A stretch of 64,000 bases of DNA from Mycosarcoma maydis (taxonomy: Eukaryota > Basidiomycota > Ustilaginomycetes > Ustilaginales). The notes under the pieces are model-generated. The model was given only the letters and a program-made list of their open reading frames with translations. It had not been told where the DNA came from and did no database searches. Shown piece after piece: positions 1 to 11,400 of this stretch. The DNA lies in assembly GCF_000328475.2 (NCBI RefSeq), contig NC_026493.1, forward strand, positions 488,768-552,767, in the 5' to 3' direction. Numbering within the stretch: the stretch's first letter is position 1; the number at the start of each line of letters is the position of its first letter. The position numbers and the translations under genes are program-made.

Positions 1-515
1 GAGTTGTAGCTCCATGGGAATGTGGCGTATCCCAAAAGCCCGCCGGAGAAGTTGACACTGTATACATTGAGCGCGTTGGCACCTCCCTTGCGAAGCGCCG
101 ACTTCATCGCTCGCTCCGCCGATGTGCCCTGGTTGACATTGTTGTACCAGTTCGAGTTCACCGTCGTCTCGCTACCGGCAAGGTAGAACGACAGACCGCT
201 ACCCGAATAAGCCGAGTTCATCACCGAGATCTGGTTGTTGATGTTGCTCGAAGAAAGCTTGCCGTTGGTGCCATCGGTGATGACGTGAAAGTAGACCGGA
301 ATACGCGTCGCAGTGAACGCGGCAGCATTGCTTGCCGATGAAGACTTGGCATTCGCACTGCGCGCAGAAGCAATCTTAAGACCGAGAGCCTGCTCGATCG
401 AGGCGGGCGCAACCTGGTCGTTTCCACAGATACGCGCCGAGGGAGCAGCCATAGCAGCAGGTGCCGCCACTGCCAACGCAGCACCAATGAAAAGCGCGAG
501 CGACTTGAACTGCAT
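1..515 (-). CDS. Secreted M43-type (MEP1/pappalysin-like) metalloprotease, N-terminal part
   Basis: Reading from the ATG at 513-515 leftwards gives about 171 codons with no stop before the window edge, so only the N-terminal part is seen. The protein starts MQFKSLALFIGAALAVAAPA, a clear signal peptide, then a propeptide-like stretch. It continues with IPVYFHVITDG, repeated Asn/Ser-rich sequence and ALNVYSVNFSGGLLGYATFP. That order, PVYFHVI followed about 80-90 residues later by LNVY..NF.GGLLGYATFP, is typical of fungal extracellular MEP1-like metalloproteases of family M43. In that family the zinc motif HExxH follows shortly after, here outside the window. The likely role is an extracellular endopeptidase, perhaps used during growth on a host. 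The family call is from motif recall; catalytic residues are not visible. Confidence 0.8.
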   Translation of the reverse strand, partial: MQFKSLALFIGAALAVAAPAAMAAPSARICGNDQVAPASIEQALGLKIASARSANAKSSSASNAAAFTATRIPVYFHVITDGTNGKLSSSNINNQISVMNSAYSGSGLSFYLAGSETTVNSNWYNNVNQGTSAERAMKSALRKGGANALNVYSVNFSGGLLGYATFPWSYN

Positions 516-3500
516 CTTGAAGCTTTTCTCAACGGGCTCTAAGGGTGTCTAGGGTTTGTAGAGGTGTGGAATGGAGTGAAGTAGGCTCAAGAGGATGAGG
601 ATGCGGAGTCGATCAGAGAGCAAGCAGCAGTGGTCATGTTCTTATACCTTGGTATGCTGATGCTACAAGGTCTCCACTCGACCACGCTTGGCTCATGTCT
701 CACTCCTTGAGAAACAGAGACACTCGACTGTATGCTGCCCACTCCGTACTGGCTGTATGCTTGCTTCCAGCGCGAGTCAAGATACGCTGCGATGTCGTTT
801 GACACTCGTTTTCGCAAGGCTAGCGACAGACGGATCACGTACGGCCGGCGCTGATCCGGGCATCCGCCTTGCGTGGCCATGTTGCATCAGAGCCACGATT
901 GGAAGAAGAGCTCGGCAAAATGCTCGAGCTGCTAGTGCTGCTAGTGCTGCTAGTGCTGCTCGCCACGCTATCGTGTCTGTCGCAGCTGTACCTGCCAAAT
1001 CGCAGAGTTGGAGCAAACCTGGGTGATTCTGTCCTGGACGCACTCGCCATGGATCGACTTGTAACGTTGGTCTTTGGCGCTATTCTACTGTGCGAAGAGA
1101 GCCAGCGATAGCACGACGAGCCAGCGAGCGTCGGAATGAGCTCTTCCGTCTGCGTTGATAGAGCATACAACCGGGTAGCAAGATCCAATCGCGTCCAAGA
1201 TGACGGGCGTGATTCACGATTGTAATTCACATTCGCACACTCGCGAATGGAAGAAATCAGATATACCGTCTCGGCTGCGTCAGTGTTCTTGCATCCTGGA
1301 ACACCGCTAAGCTATCCGAGTGGAACGCATCAAGTTGCAATCCGACCTGCGGCGAAACGAGCGCGCCACTAGTCCAGAAGAGAAGCATACAGGCTCGAAG
1401 CGCTCAGCCAAGAACGAGGAGCGAACGCGTACAATTCAGGGACACGACCACTCGGGGGGAAACATCAGATAGCTCGGTGGCTGCCCTAAGCACGATGGGA
1501 AACAACGTGGTGCATACAGCATAGCCTCAATGATAACTTAGGCTCACGGAAGACGAGGCTCCGCACAACTCGCCTAACCATGGAAGCGGATGGCTGCAGA
1601 GTCGACCATCTATTCGGGATTGTGGACAGCCAGCCGCCGAGGGCGAAGGTCGAGCTTGGATTGGGTGACGCGCAAAAAGAAAGGGAGCGCGAGAAGGCAC
1701 AGTGGACAAGGAAAAGAGTCACCAGCGAGTGTCGCTCGACATCTGACAAGCGAGACAAGGATACACGTTAATCACGAATCAAGGGTCTAAGTTAGCTGTG
1801 TGCTGTACTGTACGACTGATTGCTTCGTTTCTGGCAGGTGCAGACTGCTTTGCCCAAAATAGCAAGCGCACAACCGCCGTTTGAGAAGAAGCAAGGCGGC
1901 CAACTGGCTAGCGGATGCGATGCTATGCATTCACGATTGTCATGGGCGTTTCCAGCCGGAACCGTCGGACGCACCAAGAAGCAGAGAAGCTCATTCACAA
2001 TTCACCAATTCACGATTGACAGCACGAGCGCCACACGATCAAGCACGATGCGCAGGATGCACTGTTGGACTTGATTAGCAGGCGAAGCAGCCAAAAAAGG
2101 TCTTGGCGTTTTCGCCAATCGCGGCGCTACGAGCGGAAGACAGCAAAGCGAAACACAGCCAAGCCTTTTAGCGTCACTTTGCTCGGTGCACAACCTGTCG
2201 CTTAGATACAGATGTGCAGCTTAGCACCAAGGCCCTGCTTAGCTTAGCTTCTTCCATTCACGATCCATGATTTGCATTTGCGATGGACGATTCAGATTGT
2301 TTGCCATCCATAGTCGCCATCCCACCATCGTAGATAATCGGAAGAGCCACAGCCGCAAAGCTTATATCTTTGTGCGGTCCACCTCCATTCGTGATTCATA
2401 TCATCCATCTCAAGCGAAAACTTGGCTGGCTGATCCTCGTCGATTTTGAGTTCAGCTAAGTTAGTCAGTCACATCGCATCATCGCATCCAGAGTTCGCCC
2501 ATCGTAGTGCATGAGTATCGATCGACGAATCAGTTACCTTGAGCCCGGAGGAGAGGCGTCTGATGTCAGCGCGGCACAATCCAGCCAACTCAGCTTTGTG
2601 TTCGGGTGATACAAATGCCGGATTAAGCGGTTTGCAGCTGTCATTCTCATCCAACGTTGACGGATGGCAGCATGTACCTACCACCCGGCTGTTTGCGGGG
2701 TATCACGATTTACGTCGATCGATCGGGTTCGCTTCGATCTGTCTCACTCCTTGGCGACGCTGACTCCCCGTCGAGCCTGACTGACTGGGTTGGCTTGGCG
2801 GCGCGTCGATGTCAGATCGTCGCCGTTGGATCAGAGGAGCGGTTCGAGGTGGTGTTGAGTGAGCCATTCACGATTCGCCCCCTCTTCTTCGCGGGACAAG
2901 CGGCCGTATCGAAAGTCACGCTACATGGCAAGGATTACGAACAAATTCACCCGATGATCGTCTGAAACCCAGTGCTACACCTCATCCTTATCCTCATCCG
3001 ATTGCAATTGTTGAGCTGTGGTGGCAATTGGCATCGCGGAGGATACGACAAGCGCTTCACATGAATACTGGTGCCGACTCGTTGCCACCCATCTCGGCAG
3101 GAAGCGTTCTTTGGAAGCGCGTTCGGTAAGCCTTGCGTGCGTACTGCCAGTCAGCCTAGCCTGCTTAAATTCACAGACGAGCGTCGTGCGAGAGGCGCCG
3201 GTGGATCGCGACTCGACTTGGTGTGCAAACGGCATTCAATGTGCGTCTCGAAAAGTCCGATGCTTTCGACAGCAGGTTGTTGTGGCTTGTCGCTTCCTCC
3301 TCCTCCTACATCAGATGCATACAGCCTCACGAGACTTACACGACAACACCCGTCTTCTGTGGCCACCAACACCGTTCACAGCAGGTTGGCTTGCTTCAGG
3401 ACGAAGGCATCTGCAGCCATTCACATTGTACCAGCCGAATTCCGCATCGGGGTGACAAAGCGAGGGCGAATTGTGCCGCACCAGCGCCTGCCAAGAGCGT

Positions 3501-3675
3501 ACATAGATTGGCAATGCGCGCTTGCGCATCAGAAGGCGTGACTGCTTGGACAGCTAATGCGGTCTCCGTAGCTGCTTCATCCTGCACGGACAGAATGACG
3601 ACGAACAAATGTCCAGGCACGATGAGCGACATGGCAAGTAGAAACCGAATGGATTGTGTGAACTACGTCTAACAT
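516..3675. other. Gene-poor intergenic region with minisatellite and scattered short repeats
   Basis: About 3.2 kb with only short overlapping open frames in all six frames and no recognisable protein. It holds a 9-bp minisatellite (929-960), AATTCACGATT-type motifs (for example near 1220, 1998, 2256 and 2868) and AT/GC compositions unlike the flanking genes. A 102-codon frame at 2657-2965 has no convincing start or homologous motif and contains one of the dispersed motifs, so it is not called. Confidence 0.6.
929..960. repeat. 9-bp minisatellite (CTGCTAGTG)x3.5
   Basis: Three and a half perfect tandem copies of CTGCTAGTG. It lies in the gene-poor segment upstream of the M43 protease gene. 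Confidence 0.9.
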
Positions 3676-4260
3676 CTAGTGGTGGGCCGCGTGGTCCAGC
3701 TCGAATCGAATGCCGCTATATACAGAAAGAAAAGAGAGTGCCAAATGAACGAACAACGTCAGTTTGCGCTTAAAGAAAGTCGATGCGTGTCCCAACTCGA
3801 GCAGAACTTACCAGTACGGGCAGGGCTTAGGTCCCGGCTTATCGAGGTTGATAAACACCTTGGGGTGACCGAGCGGGCCTCCACCGCCGTCACATGCGGC
3901 AATGCGCTTACTCGAAAGACGGATGGGTTCTCTCTGGATCATCTCGATGGCAGCGAGCGGTTGGGGCTGGAAGCGCATGTCGAGCTGTTCGAAACGTGGA
4001 CCCTTCATGGCGTTCTGCCTTGGGTTCTGGGACTCGGACCATGTTGTGGGGAAGTTGGGCGCCTGTTCGGCAGGAATGTGTTCAGGTGTGTGTACCTGTG
4101 CTACTGGACGAATCGGCCTGGGTTGTGGCGCGGAGGAAGCGTTGGACGAGGTAGGTGCGTTGACGGGGCGCACAAAGAAGCCAGCCGATGAGCAAATTGC
4201 AGGAGTGGTATGGAGGGCGCGACGTGCGAGCGTCACGGTGACGAGTCGATTAGCCATCAT
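3676..4260 (-). CDS. Complex I 13-kDa (NDUFS6-type) zinc subunit, mitochondrial, two exons
   Basis: Exons are 3812-4260 and 3676-3715 on the minus strand. The 96-bp intron has a GTAAGT donor and a TATAG acceptor, and splicing restores the last zinc cysteine and the end of the protein ([16 protein letters not shown]). The product is about 162 residues. The start [20 protein letters not shown] is a mitochondrial presequence, which is why it is preferred to upstream in-frame codons. The C-terminal zf-CHCC domain shows [20 protein letters not shown] followed by CPYC, giving Cys, His, Cys and Cys ligands as in NDUFS6. The family is an accessory zinc subunit of NADH:ubiquinone oxidoreductase needed late in assembly of the peripheral arm. 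It is divergently transcribed from the NFS1 gene. Confidence 0.93.
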
Positions 4261-5065
4261 ATTTGTGGTCGAGAGATGACAAATGTGAGAGACTGAGATG
4301 GTGGTGTTCAGAGTTAGGATTGATGGTGTCAAGTGATATCCGTTCACAGACTGCGAAGCGAGACTGCCGATTTCTAGGCGCATTTCTGATTGCTTCGGAT
4401 CCGCCATGGACTTTACTTGACTTACAGACCCAACCAGCGACGAGAATTTCCAAGCAACAGACACGTTTTGACTCGTGCGACTTACGTTGTGCGGACGTAA
4501 CATTCGCTCGCTTTTTCCATTAATAATCACGAATCACAAATCATAAATTGTCGTAACTGTCCGCGGCTTTTGTTTCTTCTCAGTTCGCCTCTCTCGGACG
4601 GTTCCGCCACAGAAGGCCGAGATTCACGATTGCTCAGCAAAGCCGCGCCAACGTTGAAATTATCAAATAATCGTGAATCATGAATATTCATCCTGATTCG
4701 TGATTGTGCCTCTGAGGCGCATCACAGAGTCACACACCGTTGCTAAATAGGGCATGGGGCGGGGCTGAGTAAACTCTTGCCCTGTGACTGTGACTACTGC
4801 AAAAAGCAAAAAAGGCCAAAAGCCGTCTGTCAGTCACAGAGTTGTCACTCACGACTCGTGACTGGTGAAAAGAAAACGTGATAAAATATCAAAGACTCGC
4901 TCAGCTGTAGCGCACACACTCATAACTGATTGATTCAAGCATCAAATCAGATCTCGTCGGTACTCTTGTTGTGTCCACCATCGTGTCACATCTATCAGAG
5001 TCATCGCCACCTTGCCTTTTTCGAAATCGTTTATCGCTCTTCAAAACGTACATCAATTTTTCAAA
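4261..5065. promoter_or_regulatory. Divergent promoter region between the NDUFS6-like and NFS1 genes
   Basis: An 805-bp stretch between two divergently transcribed mitochondrial Fe-S/respiration genes. It contains several AATCACGAATC-type motifs (near 4528, 4619 and 4671-4705) and an AT-rich block before the NFS1 start. No gene was seen. Shared control of the two genes is possible but only inferred. Confidence 0.5.
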
Positions 5066-6613
5066 ATGGCAAGCTCGCTACGATCCTCGACACCTTCGAG
5101 GCTGGCGCTCCGTGCGCTCACACGACACGATGCTACCCAAGCTTGTGCGATTTCTACCAACATCAAGGTGGCATCAACATCATCAACGTCCAGCTCATCC
5201 GCATCGCGAGTCGAGTCGCGAGGCTATGCTTCTCCATCGGCGCCGGCTTCCATGGCCACACCCATCGAGGTGGCGCAACCCGACATCCGCGCCGGTGTTG
5301 GAAGCAAGCAAGGTTCGGGCAAGAGCCTGCTCAACGACATTCTGCTGGCTGCTCCCAAGCACTCGACGGCCAATCGACCGATCTACCTGGATGCACAATC
5401 CACCACGCCCGTCGACCCGCGCGTGGTCGACAAGATGATGCCCTACATGACCAACCAATACGGAAACCCGCACTCCAGAACGCACGCCTACGGTTGGGAG
5501 TCGGAAAAGGGAGTCGAGGAGGGCCGTGAGCACATTGCCAGTCTGATTGGTGCTGATCCCAAGGAGATCATCTTTACCTCGGGCGCTACCGAATCCAACA
5601 ACATGGCCATCAAGGGTGTTGCGCATTTCTACAAGTCCAAGAAGAACCACATTATCACCACACAGACCGAGCACAAGTGTGTGCTTGACTCGTGCCGTCG
5701 TCTGCAGGAGGAAGGGTTTGAGGTGACCTACCTGCCTGTACAGTCCAACGGGCTGATCGACCTCAAGCAGCTCGAGGAGGCGCTTCGACCCACCACTGCG
5801 CTTGTCTCGATCATGACGGTCAACAACGAGATTGGTGTCATCCAGCCCATCAAGGAGATCGGCCAGTTGCTCAAGACCAAGGGCGCTGAGCTGTCCAAGC
5901 AGGGTGGCCGAGGCGCATCCAAGCCTTTCTTCCACACCGACGCCGCACAGGCTGCGGGCAAGATTCGGCTCGACGTCAACGAGTTGGGGATCGATCTGAT
6001 GAGCTTGTCGAGCCACAAGCTGTACGGTCCTATGGGAATCGGTGCTTGCTACATCCGACGTCGTCCTCGTGTTCGTCTGGAACCCATCATTAACGGTGGT
6101 GGACAGGAGCGTGGACTGCGTTCGGGTACGCTCGCTCCTCCGCTCATTGCAGGATTCGGAGAAGCGGCACGTCTGGCCAAGCAGGAGCTCGCCTATGACC
6201 ATGCGCACATCAGCAAGCTCTCGCAGCGTCTGCGCAACCACCTCGAGGCCAATATGACGCACGTGCTGTTCAACGGCGATCAGAACGGCTACCCAGGCTG
6301 CCTGAACCTCACGTTTCAGTACGTTGAAGGTGAATCGCTGCTCATGGCGCTCAAAGACATTTGCCTTTCGTCAGGATCGGCCTGTACATCTGCATCGCTT
6401 GAGCCGTCGTACGTGCTGCGTGCGCTCGGCTTGAACGATGAAAACGCTCACTCGTCGTTGCGATTCGGTATCGGCCGATTTACTACCGAGGAGGAGGTGG
6501 ACTATGTGGCTGACAAGATCATCAAGGTGGTCAACAAGTTGCGCGACATGAGCCCTCTGTGGGAGATGGTACAAGAAGGTGTTGATCTGTCCGAAGTGCA
6601 ATGGTCTGGTTGA
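5066..6613 (+). CDS. NFS1: Mitochondrial cysteine desulfurase NFS1
   Basis: The 515-residue protein is a class V pyridoxal-phosphate aminotransferase fold enzyme. It removes sulfur from cysteine to give alanine and an enzyme persulfide, feeding Fe-S cluster assembly on the scaffold ISU and also tRNA thiolation. Visible features are [14 protein letters not shown] near the N-terminus, [12 protein letters not shown], the PLP-lysine motif [20 protein letters not shown] with Lys318, and the active-site loop [21 protein letters not shown] with Cys440. The chosen ATG at 5066 gives an Arg/Ser-rich mitochondrial presequence ([20 protein letters not shown]). An in-frame ATG at 5012 is less likely. The length fits yeast and human NFS1 once the presequence is allowed for. 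There are no introns. A 355-codon open frame on the opposite strand is a codon-bias shadow. Confidence 0.97.
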   Translation: MASSLRSSTPSRLALRALTRHDATQACAISTNIKVASTSSTSSSSASRVESRGYASPSAPASMATPIEVAQPDIRAGVGSKQGSGKSLLNDILLAAPKHSTANRPIYLDAQSTTPVDPRVVDKMMPYMTNQYGNPHSRTHAYGWESEKGVEEGREHIASLIGADPKEIIFTSGATESNNMAIKGVAHFYKSKKNHIITTQTEHKCVLDSCRRLQEEGFEVTYLPVQSNGLIDLKQLEEALRPTTALVSIMTVNNEIGVIQPIKEIGQLLKTKGAELSKQGGRGASKPFFHTDAAQAAGKIRLDVNELGIDLMSLSSHKLYGPMGIGACYIRRRPRVRLEPIINGGGQERGLRSGTLAPPLIAGFGEAARLAKQELAYDHAHISKLSQRLRNHLEANMTHVLFNGDQNGYPGCLNLTFQYVEGESLLMALKDICLSSGSACTSASLEPSYVLRALGLNDENAHSSLRFGIGRFTTEEEVDYVADKIIKVVNKLRDMSPLWEMVQEGVDLSEVQWSG

Positions 6614-6750
6614 TGCGACAAGTTGGCACCGTGCGTGCGCTGCCCAGAGCTTGGTTGCGGGTTTATGTAATAGTGTAGGATCTTGGACGTAGAATGCTTT
6701 TGGCAGACGGTGATTTCACGCTTCACGCTCACGCTTCACGATTCTCCATT

Positions 6751-6776
6751 GGGTTGGGTTGGATTGGATTGGATTG
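6751..6776. repeat. GGATT/GGGTT pentanucleotide repeat
   Basis: About five tandem copies, two of GGGTT and three of GGATT, in the 3' flank of NFS1. Confidence 0.85.
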
Positions 6777-7621
6777 CTTTGCGCTGCGCTGTTAAGATGT
6801 TATCTGTGCATCATGCGCTATGCCGTGATAGCGCTGAATGAGAGAGAGAGGGGGAGACCTTCGTTGACTCGCGAATATTCGTGATTGATTGGTGAGTGCG
6901 CGAAAGCGACTGGATTGGATCGGGTGGCCCGATTCTTGATTGAGAGACGACGGGACAGTTGTAGAGGAAAATTACATCACGAATTGAATTGCCGAGAATT
7001 CTGACAAATGCAACACGAATCACGAATCAGAAATGAGGATTAGGGTGGGGAGAACGCGGCGGCTCTCACACCGGCGATTCAACGGGTGTGCTCGGCACTT
7101 TGGTTCCGTGTTGGCTGGCGACCAGTCTACCATGTTGTCGGTTGCGACTGCCATGCGTTGGCATCTGTACATCGAAAGCAGCGCTCGACCACACACTATA
7201 TCGATGGTGTGCAACTAACCGATGCTGACAGGTGTGTAGTGTGAATAAGTTAAGGCGGTGGTGAGATTGGGTGCACGCAGCACAGATGCGTTTCTTCCAA
7301 GTCGCCGTACACCCATCCACACGCGACCACGCAAGGGGACCATGCACAAGTGAGGCTGCACATGCGGCGCGCGATGCTGTCACTGTACTCCATCGCCAAT
7401 CTGTGCCGAGTGTCACCACACACTTGAGCTGGTTTCGCCTGTAACGTGCAGGAACTTAACTGTATTGTATTTTCGCACGACGGCAAACAAATGCGAATTA
7501 TAGATAAAAAAGAAAACGCGCCGCAGCGGGTCGGTCTTGGCATGCCGAACACATACCGCACGCACTTTCCGATGATCACGCATGTGTGGATGATACAGCC
7601 TCGAGCCTTGCCTTTTTGGGG

Positions 7622-7641
7622 AGCAGCAGCAGCAGCAGCAG
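7622..7641. repeat. (AGC)n microsatellite
   Basis: Six to seven perfect AGC units in the intergenic region. Confidence 0.9.
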
Positions 7642-7716
7642 ACCCAAGACACCGTTTTCAGCGTTTTCACCCTCTTGGGGAGTGTGTGACAGGCGTGAGC
7701 AAAGCCAGAGTCACGA

Positions 7717-8065
7717 ACTTATACCGAATCACCGATTCACACTCGTGAATCCATGAATCAGGAATCAGCAATGTTGGCGGCTGAATCTGAAAACTCAGTG
7801 ACCGTGAATCGTCGCCTTAGCCAGTCGTGACTTGTTTCTGGCTGCGGTGGTGTCGGTGAGTGAACAAGCCAACTGCCCCACGCACACGGCCAACGCACAA
7901 TCGTGAATCACAAATCGGAACGTGAATCGTGAATCGTGAATCGTGAATGTGACTTTTGGGTGGAAACACGAATCGTAGTCCATCATCACAATCACAAATC
8001 ACAAATCACAAATCACAAATTTGTGAATCTCGGAATTGACGATTGCCGTTGTGCTATATTCGTGA
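7717..8065. repeat. Cluster of dispersed AATCGTGAATC / ACAAATC short repeats
   Basis: Many copies of AATCGTGAATC and its reverse complement occur here. One run around 7922-7950 has tandem GTGAATC units and one around 7988-8022 has tandem AATCACA units. The same motif is found between most genes of the window, on both strands, and nearly never inside coding sequence. Confidence 0.85.
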
Positions 8066-8089
8066 TTTGTGATTCACTTGACACAGACG

Positions 8090-8260
8090 TGCTCCTCTCC
8101 TCGTTTGTCTTGGACATCATCACCCCCACCTCCTCATCCACCTCCTCCTACCTTTCCTAGATCCGACCCACTTTTGACACGCACGCAACACACACCCACT
8201 CACCCACCTAGTTTACCCACGCTTTGCCGTCTGCAACCATCAAAGCAAGCCGGGACCGCT
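8090..8260 (+). promoter_or_regulatory. Pyrimidine-rich upstream tract of the PRM10-like gene
   Basis: A strongly C/T-rich strand (runs such as CACCTCCTCCTACCTTTCC) lies 200-360 bp before the ATG at 8454. Such tracts are common around transcription starts in basidiomycete genes that lack a TATA box. The start site itself cannot be placed. Confidence 0.35.
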
Positions 8261-8453
8261 CCCTCGTCAATCTTGTCAGAGCACATCCAGCACAACCGCT
8301 TTCTCCACGATCAACGATAGACATACCTCGAGTCGACTCAGCTAGCAACCTTGCGCTCCATCTCGCTCGCAGTGACACCACGCGCTGTCAGCTACTCACA
8401 TGCTTCTACCTCGCCGCTCAGGCTGATTCGATTCTCTCCTCATCTTTGCAATC

Positions 8454-11400
8454 ATGTCCGACACTCACGCCGGCGCTCAAGAGCCTGACAACACCATTTC
8501 GTCCTCTTCCACAGATGCTTCCTCTACACTACCCACCGGTTCTCACGAAAACGAGCCACACAACCCAGCATCGTCATCTTACCACACAACAGATCCCCAG
8601 ACCCTCATCCATCACATCCACGGCGACGACACCCTCTACAACTCAATCGACACGCCCCAACACTTTGCTTCTTCTTCCAATGCATCCACTTCCACCACCG
8701 TTCCCCAGCATGCCCCACGTCCTTCCGCGTCGACATCCACATCCACATTCACATCCACAGCCGCGCGTCGTGCAGCTGGACGTGTCCATTGGGACGGCAC
8801 TTCCAACGCTGCCAGTTTGCGTCGAGGCGGTCAGCTCTCCATTCAATCCCGTACCGGAGGCGCTTTGACTGGTCCCACCGTGACCGTACGAGGAGGTGCC
8901 ATACCAGCTCAGCCAGACAGGTCCAAACCTCTTAGCCTCGGTTCTGTCCGCCGAAATCATCATCCAGGTCCGCTCAACATCGCACAACGCCTCACTCCCC
9001 GGAACGAGTCTAGCTCCCTTGACCTCCCACTTCATCCACACTCCTCCACCGGCGCCGACGCCACTGACGCTGCCGCCGACTCTGACGCCCCAGTCACCTC
9101 AGCTGCTCACATTCCTTCGCTCTCCTTGACAGGCGCCAAAGGTCTCGACGAGCAGGGTCTCGACAACCGCGCTTTCCTCGAACTTCAGCGTGAGCTTCAA
9201 CGCCACGAGGCGCGCTCAGAAGATGCTGCAAGCCATATCAGTTGGCAAGATGCCCAAGCTGCCCAAGCTGCCCCAGCTGCCCAAGATAGCCAAGGCGGTC
9301 ATCGTCTCGCCCAAGTCTTTGCCGATCGAGAACGCGACCGTGAAGCCAGGCGTCGCCGTCAACAGCATACCATCCCCAACGCTGCCGCTCAAGACACGTC
9401 CGGTCTTCTGACAGACATGAGCTTTCCTACCACCCCTGGCTCCGGCACCAGCGAGAGCAGCTACGACCCTGCCAATGACTCGGACCTCGAGCATCTCGAT
9501 TTCGTTCCCGGTGAGACCGACGGAATGCCCACTCGCCTCAAGAAACGCAATGACAACGATGACGCCGATCAACAGCCCAAAGGCTGGGCAAAGCTTCGCG
9601 GCCTTTTCGGCAAACCTCCCGCCGACCAAGAGGATGAGGAGGAAAAGGGTGAGGTCGGCCAGACCGTCGAATTCAAAAACGCCTCCTTGCACGACCAAGG
9701 CGGTCCCACCAACTGGAAGTCGGTCCCCGTCGAAACCTCCAGCGGCCTACACACAGACGATGGTCCGCGGCGCAAACCCAACAAGTTTGAACGAGAGGCG
9801 GTGCGTCTCGTCAAACAGCACAAGCTTGCTCAGCAACGACAGGATGCGCTTGATCGCATCGGTCGCTCGCACCTTCCCGACACGGGCGCCACTACCCCAG
9901 ACGCAATGGAGACCACCATGAACCTCGATGCTCGTCCAGTCATGTCCGGCGGTGTCCTCGGCAATCTCCTGCGTCTCTACGAACAGCAGCAGCGCGAAGC
10001 CAAAAGCGCTGCCACCAGTTCCATCGCCAGCGCAAGCGAGTACAACACGGACGTCGACGGTAGGCAACTCATTGACGAAATCCCCCAACACGTTCAAGCC
10101 AAACTCAACTCGCCTGGCTTCCAGAGCAAATCGGACAAGTACGAAAAGCGTCGCGGTTTGGCGCTCCACTCGATCGCTTTGCCCAGCCCCAAGATCACTC
10201 AGAAATTTGCCAAGGCCGGCAACGTTGCCTTCAGCACCTCCACCAAGGTGGTTCGCGGCGTCGCCAACGAGACTGGTATCGATGCTGCGCTCGACGAACG
10301 CCCCAAAGCCGCAAGAAGCGATGCAGGTGTGTTTGGTGCGCTTGTCGCCACTACAGGTAATCTCATTGGGGCCGTGTCGCCTCAGCATGCCCAGCTGGGT
10401 CCCAACCCCAAGCGTCCTGGTTTCTCGCTCGATCGCTACCTTTTGCCCGAGATGAACGCTAAGACGCTCAAGCGAACCGCTCAGATCGTCGCCGATGCGG
10501 CTCCTGCTCCCTATCGCCCCAGCAACTTTGGATCGCCGCTGGCGTCACGCTCTCACTCGTTGCCCACCAGCCCCGACGCCGACCGTCGCGACAGCTCGAC
10601 CCAGGCCAATTCGCCTCCTGCCTCTGGCTACGTCACGCCGGGAAAGAAGCGTCCTAGCTCGATCATGCACTTGCCTTCACGCACCATGACTGGCGCTAGC
10701 TCTGTCGATGGCAGCGCACCTCGAAAGCGTCACCACCTCGGCCTTCCAGGCGCCATGACGCGCGCCTTTACCTATTCCAACCTGAACACGCCTGATGTCA
10801 ATGCTGGCTTTGGCCCAGACTACTTTGGGCCCGATGCCGAAAAGATGCATTCCGACTACCACAAGCAAGAGTGGCAGCGCAAGCTCAAGAAGCGAGCCAA
10901 GAACAAGAAACGCAAGGAGGAAATCTTTATCACCATGCACGTTGCCGCCATTCTGCAGCGTCAGCAATTCATCATGAAGCTCGCACGTGCCTTGATGATG
11001 TTTGGTGCACCTACGCATCGTATCGAGACGCAGATCCAGCAGACGGGTCGCGTGTTGGAGATCAACTGTCGATGCATCTACTTGCCCAACCTCATGCTTT
11101 TGGCATTTGGCGACGACACTACGCACACGTCCGAGACCAAGTTTATCAAGCAAACCTCTGGACTCGACTTGACCAAGTTGACCGACATGCACACCATCTA
11201 TTGGAACGTCATCCACGACAAGATTGGCGTCGAGGAGGCGTCTGCGCAGCTTGATGAGCTCATGAGGCGCAAGCCGCTCATCGGGCGCATACCCATGGTG
11301 CTCATCGGTGGCTTCGCCTCGGCGTTCATCTGCGTTGGTCCGCAGGGGTTCAATGGGAGCTTCATTGACGCCGTCATGGCGTTCCCGCTCGGCGCTTTCT

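Larger units (their letters stand above)
6614..8453. other. Intergenic region rich in TCACGAAT motifs and simple repeats
   Basis: About 1.8 kb without a supportable gene. It holds a GGATT tract (6751-6776), a CAG repeat (7622-7641), the densest run of the dispersed AATCGTGAATC motif in the window (about 7717-8065) and a pyrimidine-rich tract just upstream of the PRM10-like gene. Confidence 0.7.

Noticed and set aside
929..960. CRISPR-like array from the tandem 9-bp repeat
   Set aside because: The units are directly adjacent without spacers. It is an ordinary minisatellite in a eukaryotic sequence.
2657..2965. 102-codon plus-strand frame in the gene-poor left region
   Set aside because: Non-ATG opening, contains the dispersed intergenic motif, and has no recognisable protein feature.
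5195..6262. 355-codon open frame antisense to NFS1
   Set aside because: It overlies a conserved gene fully, has no domain motif, and is explained by codon bias leaving few stops on the opposite strand.
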